In this document: positions 59,186 through 64,000 of the stretch, piece after piece
How the letters are laid out: each line of letters begins with the position of its first letter
Position numbering within the stretch: position 1 is the first letter of the stretch
From: an uncultured Lachnospiraceae bacterium
GTDB lineage: Bacteria; Bacillota; Clostridia; Lachnospirales; Lachnospiraceae
Assembly (NCBI GenBank): GCA_910578555.1
Contig: CAJTPS010000010.1
Location: forward strand, 62,001 to 126,000
Length of the DNA: 64,000 nucleotides
Direction of reading: 5' to 3'
Translations under genes and position numbers: made by a program
The notes under the pieces: model-generated
What the model was told of the DNA's origin: nothing
The model's database searches: none
What the model saw: only the letters and a program-made list of their open reading frames with translations

Positions 59186-60943
59186 TTAATACAGCTTTAT
59201 CTGTGTAACCGTACCATTATTGGTCAAAGGATCTCTTCTGTCATAAGAAAAGATCATAATAGAGGGCTGTTCGAAAATATATTGAAAAACTTCAACATGC
59301 AGCGCTTTTGTCAGTTCACGATAATTATATCCGGACAATTCAGGAAACATCGAATGATCTTGTGATTCTCTATGCATTATATAACAGATATTGTCCTTCC
59401 ATCTCTCTAAAGAGGGAGCAAAAGAAGGACGATTTTTCATATGCTCTCTCAGATACAAATCATAAGTCAGATATTCTTTTAGAATTAAAATTTTTTGTTC
59501 CAAGGACTTATGATTAATTTCCAATGTTTCTAAAAAGTCATTTTTTCCGGAATCACTTTTTCCTGACTGTATATCATGTCTGATCCACGCTTCCGCATAT
59601 TCCATCAAAATATCATATTTTTTAATGCGGGACGACTGTACGCCAAACAACTCATATTCCTCATACCAGGATGCAAGCCCGTCATACATATCATACGGAG
59701 TATTAAAAAAACGACATAAATATTGCAAAGTATTCCGAAACTGCCCGCTGTTATAATAAATCTCCAGAACCTCCTCAATCTGTTTCAAATGACAGACATC
59801 TTCATAAGAAAGCCACTTTGTCGAAAGAACTTCATAAGGCGGCAGTGAAGTATATACAAGTTCATATACCGCAGTACGCGCTTCCATAGATGATCCCTTC
59901 AATACCTTGAGAAATCCAAGCTGAAGCTGTTCCGGAGCAAGCGAATAAACATCATCAAAAGACTTATGGAAAGTTTCTATATCTTCATAAGGCAGACCCG
60001 CAATTAAATCCAGGTGAATATGTATATTATTCCAGGAGGAAATTCTCCTGACAACCCCGGCAACTTTATGAAAATCCATCTTTCTGTTAATTTCAGAAAT
60101 CGTCTCAGGATGAGTAGACTGCACCCCAATCTCAAACTGTACGGCACCGGGACGAAGTTTTTCCAATATAATAAAATAATCCTCATCCAGAAGATCTGCG
60201 GCAATTTCAAAATGAAAATTAGTAATCCCGTTATCATGCTCCGCTATATACTGCAGAATCGGGAGAGCATGTTCTTTTTTACAATTAAAAGTACGATCTA
60301 CAAATTTCACTTGTACAACATTATGTTGTATAAAAAAATCCAAGTCACTGTATACACGTTCTAAAGAACGAAAATCCATTGTCTTATCAATAGAGGAAAG
60401 GCAATAGCTGCATGAAAAAGGACACCCCCGGCTGCTCTCATAATAAATAATCCGATGTTCAAAATCATCTATATTCTGATACCAGAAGGGAATGTCATCC
60501 AGGTAAAAGCGATGTGTACAATTTCCGTCAAGAACAGCCGGAAGATTTACAGAAGTACCATTCACATAGGCAGATACAAGATGATAAAAAGAACCTTCGC
60601 CACAACCGCACATAACACCTCTGAGCTTCCATTCCTCTATCACATCAGCCGCATCGTAAGAAACCTCCGGTCCGCCTGCCCAGAGATCTGTATCAGGCAT
60701 GATTTTATGCAGATCGGAAATTATCCCGGCAATCAGACTGCGATTCCAAATATAACATGAAAAAGCAATCACATCAGGGTGCTTTTTGTATATTTCATGC
60801 AAAATATAAGAAGGCTGTTGATTAATCGTATACTCCGCCACATCTACACAGGATTCATACTCACCGGCACATGCCTTCAAAGAAAAAACGGCAGGATTGG
60901 AATGTATATATTTGGCATTGATCGCAACAAGCAATATTTTCAT
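59186..60943 (-). CDS. B12-binding domain radical SAM protein (DUF4080 type)
   Basis: 585 residues. A cobalamin-binding-like N-terminal domain (about 1-120: DVIAFSCYIWNRSL, AGGPEVSYDA) precedes the radical SAM domain with the CxxxCxxC cluster motif in SSRGCPFSCSYCLSS. The C-terminus (about 400-585) is the DUF4080 type. The reaction is unknown; this family occurs in many clostridia near rsmG. A truncated pseudoknot-like element precedes the ribosome site. Confidence 0.9.
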   Translation of the reverse strand: MKILLVAINAKYIHSNPAVFSLKACAGEYESCVDVAEYTINQQPSYILHEIYKKHPDVIAFSCYIWNRSLIAGIISDLHKIMPDTDLWAGGPEVSYDAADVIEEWKLRGVMCGCGEGSFYHLVSAYVNGTSVNLPAVLDGNCTHRFYLDDIPFWYQNIDDFEHRIIYYESSRGCPFSCSYCLSSIDKTMDFRSLERVYSDLDFFIQHNVVQVKFVDRTFNCKKEHALPILQYIAEHDNGITNFHFEIAADLLDEDYFIILEKLRPGAVQFEIGVQSTHPETISEINRKMDFHKVAGVVRRISSWNNIHIHLDLIAGLPYEDIETFHKSFDDVYSLAPEQLQLGFLKVLKGSSMEARTAVYELVYTSLPPYEVLSTKWLSYEDVCHLKQIEEVLEIYYNSGQFRNTLQYLCRFFNTPYDMYDGLASWYEEYELFGVQSSRIKKYDILMEYAEAWIRHDIQSGKSDSGKNDFLETLEINHKSLEQKILILKEYLTYDLYLREHMKNRPSFAPSLERWKDNICYIMHRESQDHSMFPELSGYNYRELTKALHVEVFQYIFEQPSIMIFSYDRRDPLTNNGTVTQIKLY

Positions 60944-60957
60944 ATCTGACTCCGTTT

Positions 60958-60980
60958 CTACACTGCTTTATTACACAAAT
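60958..60980 (-). promoter_or_regulatory. Truncated copy of the pseudoknot element (radical SAM leader)
   Basis: CTACACTGCTTTATTACACA lies 14 nt before the start codon and matches the 3' part of copy 1 at 21 of 25 positions in this stretch. No partner strand for P1 or P2 is seen, so it cannot form the pseudoknot. Confidence 0.4.
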
Positions 60981-60990
60981 TATATATTCC

Positions 60991-61749
60991 TTAATTATTT
61001 TTCCGGTCTAAAAGTGGCTTTTTCGTCACGATACCAGCCTTTCTCGGATATTTCATCGGCGTCTCTTTCTTTTTTATTACTACAAACAGATTTCTGTGTA
61101 ATTCCGAATGAGGCAAGGTAAATCCAATCTGTTCTTTTACTTCTCCGCCCAACAGATTGATCGCATACTCGGCATTTTTCATTTCTTCCGTAATTTTTTC
61201 TGACTTATAAGCAATAAACATACCGCCTGTTTTTACATAAGGAAGGCAATACTCTGAAAGTGAAGCAAGATTTGCAACCGCTCTTGATACGCACAGATCA
61301 TATTTTTCCCGTAGCAGATCAGGCTTCGCGTAATCTTCAGCTCTTCCGTGAATTGCTTCTATCCCGTCCAACCCTAATACATGAATGACTTTATTTAAAA
61401 AATCAACTCTCTTGCCCAGAGAATCCATAAGCGTCACCTGTAAATTTGGAAAAGCAATCTTAAGCGGTATACCCGGAAAACCCGCGCCTGTTCCGATATC
61501 AATCAGGGAAGTTTCTTTCAAATCATAAACCTTTGCTAATGTCAGACTGTCTATAAAATGTTTTTTCAGAACCTCATCAAACTCTGTAATCGCAGTCAGG
61601 TTAATTACCTGATTCCACTCGATCAGCAATTCATAATACTGCATAAACTGACATAATTGTTTTTCATTCAAAACAATATTCAATTCTTTCAAATCCCGAC
61701 AGAATGTATCCAGATTATAATTTTTTAAATCAATTCGTTCATATGACAT
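60991..61749 (-). CDS. rsmG: 16S rRNA (guanine527-N7)-methyltransferase RsmG
   Basis: 252 residues. SAM-binding LIDIGTGAGFPGIPLKIAFP and the downstream DFLNKVIHVLGL with SRAVANLASLSEYCLPYVK are diagnostic. It methylates G527 of 16S rRNA. AAAAGG lies ten bases before the ATG chosen. It follows mnmG by 99 bp, the standard order. The region between contains a small direct-repeat hairpin (61801-61854). Confidence 0.96.
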   Translation of the reverse strand: MSYERIDLKNYNLDTFCRDLKELNIVLNEKQLCQFMQYYELLIEWNQVINLTAITEFDEVLKKHFIDSLTLAKVYDLKETSLIDIGTGAGFPGIPLKIAFPNLQVTLMDSLGKRVDFLNKVIHVLGLDGIEAIHGRAEDYAKPDLLREKYDLCVSRAVANLASLSEYCLPYVKTGGMFIAYKSEKITEEMKNAEYAINLLGGEVKEQIGFTLPHSELHRNLFVVIKKKETPMKYPRKAGIVTKKPLLDRKNN

Positions 61750-61800
61750 TTCAATATTACCTTTTCCTGTCAATTCTATTTTCTAAATAACTTACTTATA

Positions 61801-61854
61801 ACGATTACTTGTAACATTTCAGCCTTAAGCTCGGCTCTACTGTTACGATTACTT
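61801..61854. repeat. Hairpin segment flanked by 10-bp direct repeats at the mnmG 3' end
   Basis: ACGATTACTT occurs at 61801-61810 and 61845-61854. The 34-bp segment between can fold (GTAACA with TGTTAC, AGCC with GGCT). The second repeat covers the mnmG stop codon, so the segment looks inserted just after the gene. Confidence 0.5.
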
Positions 61855-63765
61855 CTTATACTGCTCCAGATACACCAGTAACACAGAAATATCTGCAGGA
61901 GATACTCCTGAGATTCTCGAAGCCTGTCCAACCGACACAGGTTTATATGCAATCAGCTTCTGTCTTGCCTCCAACCGGAGTGAACTGATCTCATGATAAT
62001 CAAGATCAGCCGGAATCCTTCTCTTCTCCATTTTCTTATACTGCTCTACCTGACGCTGCTGCCTGATAATATAACCTTCATATTTTATCTCAATCTCCGT
62101 TTGTTCTATCACATCTGCCGGAAGTAAAGGGCGTTTCGGATCAAGCGCCGATAATATATCATATGTCAGTTCCGGACGACACATAAGTTCCGCCAGGCTG
62201 GCTGCTGTCTTAAGTGTAGAACTTTCATGAGCCGTCAGAAATTGCTGATTTTCCTTTGCCGCGCCGATCATCGTACTCTTTAATCTCTCAATTTCCTGAT
62301 TAATCAGTTCCTGCTTGTGAAGGGTTTCTTCATAAATTTCTTTTGAAACAAGTCCGACTTGATATCCGATCTTACGAAGCCGCAGGTCCGCATTATCCTG
62401 ACGGAGCAATAAACGATATTCTGCTCTGGAAGTCATCATACGGTAAGGCTCATAATTCTCTTTTGTCACAAGATCATCAATCAAAACACCTATGTAAGCC
62501 TGGGAACGATCCAATACGATCATTTCCTTATTCAGAATCTCCATGGCAGCATTAATTCCCGCAATCAATCCCTGTGCCGCCGCCTCTTCATATCCGCTGC
62601 TGCCGTTAAACTGTCCGCCGCTGAACAATCCTTTAATATCTTTAAATTCCAGAGTAGGATACAACTGTCTCGGATTAATACAATCATATTCGATCGCATA
62701 TGCATTCCGTACGATCTTACAGTTTTCCAATCCAGGCACCGTTCGATACATGGCAAGCTGCACGTCTTCCGGAAGAGAAGAAGACATACCGCCTACATAC
62801 ATTTCATGCGTATGCTTTCCTTCCGGCTCGATAAAAACCTGATGTCTTTCCTTATCCGCAAACTTTACGACTTTATCTTCTATAGAAGGACAATAACGCG
62901 GACCGGTTCCTTCTATAATACCTGCATAGATCGGAGAACGATCCAGATTTGCCTTGATAATATCATGCGTTTTTTCATTCGTATAAGTCAGCCAGCAGGA
63001 AACCTGATCGATCTGCACATTTTCCGGATCAGTTAAAAAAGAAAAGGGTATCACCTTCTCGTCTCCGAACTGTTCTTCCATCTTACTATAATCAATCGTA
63101 CGGCCATCCATTCTGGCAGGCGTACCAGTCTTAAATCTTCTCATTTCCACGCCGAGACCAATCAGAGAATCCGTCAGATGATTTGCCGGCTGTAATCCAT
63201 TCGGTCCCGTATAAGTAATCGCCTCACCACACAGACATCTTGCCTTAAGATAAGTACCGGTACATAATATCACTGCTTTACATTCATATAGCGCACCCGT
63301 ATATGTCTTAACACCTGTAATTCTCTTCGTCGCAATGCTGTTTTCTTTCTCGGAAGAATCTTCATATGCTTCCGTAATCAGTTCACATACTTCCGCCTGT
63401 TTTATTGTCAGATGTTCCTGATTTTCCAATACCTTGCGCATTTCCCGGGAATATTCCGCTTTATCCGCCTGTGCCCGCAGAGAATGCACCGCAGGACCTT
63501 TAGACTTGTTTAACATCTTGGACTGTATAAATGTCTTATCTATATTCTTACCCATTTCACCGCCAAGCGCATCGATCTCCCGTACCAGATGTCCCTTGGA
63601 AGTACCTCCCACATTCGGATTACAGGGCATTAATGCAATACTGTCCACGCTTACCGTAAACATAATCGTTTCCAGTCCAAGTCTCGCACAGGCAAGCGCC
63701 GCTTCACATCCCGCATGTCCGGCGCCTACTACACAAACATCATATTGTTCTCTGATCTCAGTCAT
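61849..63765 (-). CDS. mnmG: tRNA uridine-5-carboxymethylaminomethyl modification enzyme MnmG
   Basis: 638 residues. The FAD-binding VVGAGHAGCEAALACARLG, PCNPNVGGTSKGHLVREIDALGG, and RPGLYFA-type motifs (TGTYLKARCLCGE; YEEAAAQGLIAGINAA) are typical. With MnmE it makes cmnm5U34 in tRNAs. The ATG chosen (MTEIREQYDVC) follows ATGAGGATT; a longer in-frame start would run through the pseudoknot element. Operon with mnmE upstream and rsmG downstream. Confidence 0.97.
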   Translation of the reverse strand: MTEIREQYDVCVVGAGHAGCEAALACARLGLETIMFTVSVDSIALMPCNPNVGGTSKGHLVREIDALGGEMGKNIDKTFIQSKMLNKSKGPAVHSLRAQADKAEYSREMRKVLENQEHLTIKQAEVCELITEAYEDSSEKENSIATKRITGVKTYTGALYECKAVILCTGTYLKARCLCGEAITYTGPNGLQPANHLTDSLIGLGVEMRRFKTGTPARMDGRTIDYSKMEEQFGDEKVIPFSFLTDPENVQIDQVSCWLTYTNEKTHDIIKANLDRSPIYAGIIEGTGPRYCPSIEDKVVKFADKERHQVFIEPEGKHTHEMYVGGMSSSLPEDVQLAMYRTVPGLENCKIVRNAYAIEYDCINPRQLYPTLEFKDIKGLFSGGQFNGSSGYEEAAAQGLIAGINAAMEILNKEMIVLDRSQAYIGVLIDDLVTKENYEPYRMMTSRAEYRLLLRQDNADLRLRKIGYQVGLVSKEIYEETLHKQELINQEIERLKSTMIGAAKENQQFLTAHESSTLKTAASLAELMCRPELTYDILSALDPKRPLLPADVIEQTEIEIKYEGYIIRQQRQVEQYKKMEKRRIPADLDYHEISSLRLEARQKLIAYKPVSVGQASRISGVSPADISVLLVYLEQYKK

Positions 63766-63767
63766 AA

Positions 63768-63778
63768 TAATCCTCATT
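63768..63778. repeat. 11-bp direct repeat, proximal copy, flanking the mnmG pseudoknot element
   Basis: TAATCCTCATT, also at 63902-63912. Together the pair brackets the element. It differs from the repeat at the degU-like copy, as expected of target duplications. Confidence 0.7.
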
Positions 63779-63901
63779 TCGGAGCGTTTACGCGACGAGA
63801 CGACGCAAATATCAAATTTGCGTCTGTCATCAAACAAATTTGTGACACTCCGGCACAAATTTGCGTGTGAAAAATCAGCACATCAGTGTGATTTTTCACA
63901 C
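63779..63901 (-). promoter_or_regulatory. Extended pseudoknot element, copy 4 (mnmG leader)
   Basis: P1 CGGAG (63780-63784) with CTCCG (63848-63852), P2 CAAATTTGTG (63835-63844) with CACAAATTTG (63854-63863), Pa GCG-TTTA-CGC (63784-63793), Pb GACGCAAAT/ATTTGCGTC (63802-63824), Pc GTGTGAAAAAT/ATTTTTCACAC (63865-63901). Same layout as copy 3 with different stem sequences for P1, P2, Pa and Pb. P1 closes 14 nt before the mnmG start. Confidence 0.65.
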
Positions 63902-63912
63902 TAATCCTCATT
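63902..63912. repeat. 11-bp direct repeat, distal copy, flanking the mnmG pseudoknot element
   Basis: TAATCCTCATT, identical to 63768-63778. Confidence 0.7.
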
Positions 63913-63944
63913 CCATAATTCATTTTCACGCAATCAAAATAAAT

Positions 63945-64000
63945 CTATTTTCCCATACAAAACTTACTGAATATCTCATTTACAAGATCATCGCCGACTT
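63945..64000 (-). CDS. mnmE: tRNA modification GTPase MnmE, C-terminal end only
   Basis: Only the last 18 codons are in the window, reading GDDLVNEIFSKFCMGK and stop. This is the conserved MnmE C-terminus with the cysteine near the end (usually FCIGK). MnmE works with MnmG on wobble uridine of tRNAs. It precedes mnmG in the same direction; the pseudoknot element lies between them. Confidence 0.85.
   Translation of the reverse strand, partial: VGDDLVNEIFSKFCMGK

Overview
The window looks like part of a chromosome from a spore-forming clostridium, most likely a Lachnospiraceae member. The reasons are the sporulation genes (yabP, yabQ, a SpoIIE-type phosphatase, a CotS-type protein), families common in that group (DUF3881, DUF6033-like, DUF4446), a Gram-positive style of lipoproteins and secreted glycosidases, and the gene order mnmE-mnmG-rsmG-(...)-parA-parB with two perfect parS sites. 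That order places the right end of the window close to the replication origin, although dnaA and oriC are outside it.

Layout. 0-4 kb: two extracytoplasmic-function sigma modules. The second has an unusual membrane partner whose outer part resembles the extracellular domain of FtsX. 4-8 kb: four tandem paralogues that share the start motif M-[GSA]-[IV]-N-[GA]-[IL]-G. 8-9.5 kb: a Panacea-type toxin-antitoxin module whose antitoxin is split into two overlapping frames; a perfect 24-bp direct repeat flanks it. 9.5-14 kb: response regulator, kinase and ABC exporter. 14-17 kb: acetyltransferase, CPBP protease, lipoprotein. 17-20 kb: TetR regulator with a second ABC exporter. 19.7-29 kb: a 2273-residue secreted GH26 mannanase and a cytoplasmic GH13 neopullulanase. 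29-37 kb: the conserved cluster hup-rqcP-yabP-yabQ-divIC-spoIIE-tilS-hpt-ftsH, with a good sigma-E promoter before yabP and a SpoIIE lacking its membrane domain. 37-44.5 kb: mazG, PEGA lipoprotein, CotS-like kinase fold, cca, a small acidic protein, GH3 beta-glucosidase. 44.7-50 kb: tRNA-Pro, antiporter, thioredoxin, trmB, D-Ala-D-Ala carboxypeptidase, exonuclease, tRNA-Arg. 50-64 kb: DUF3881, serS, HD-GYP, DUF4446, parB, parA, parS, DegS/DegU-like pair, hydrolase, radical SAM enzyme, rsmG, mnmG and the 3' end of mnmE.

The most unusual signal is not a gene. At least six genes (the 10.3-kb ABC permease, the 14.8-kb acetyltransferase, trxA, serS, the degU-like regulator and mnmG) are preceded by a short element that can fold as an H-type pseudoknot. 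A hairpin loop pairs with a strand that always ends 13-15 nt before the start codon. Stem sequences differ between copies while pairing is kept. Two copies carry three extra hairpins and sit between 10-11-bp direct repeats that contain the ribosome-binding site. A seventh, truncated copy precedes the radical SAM gene. I do not recognise this element. All assignments come from reading the sequence; no database search or folding program was run.
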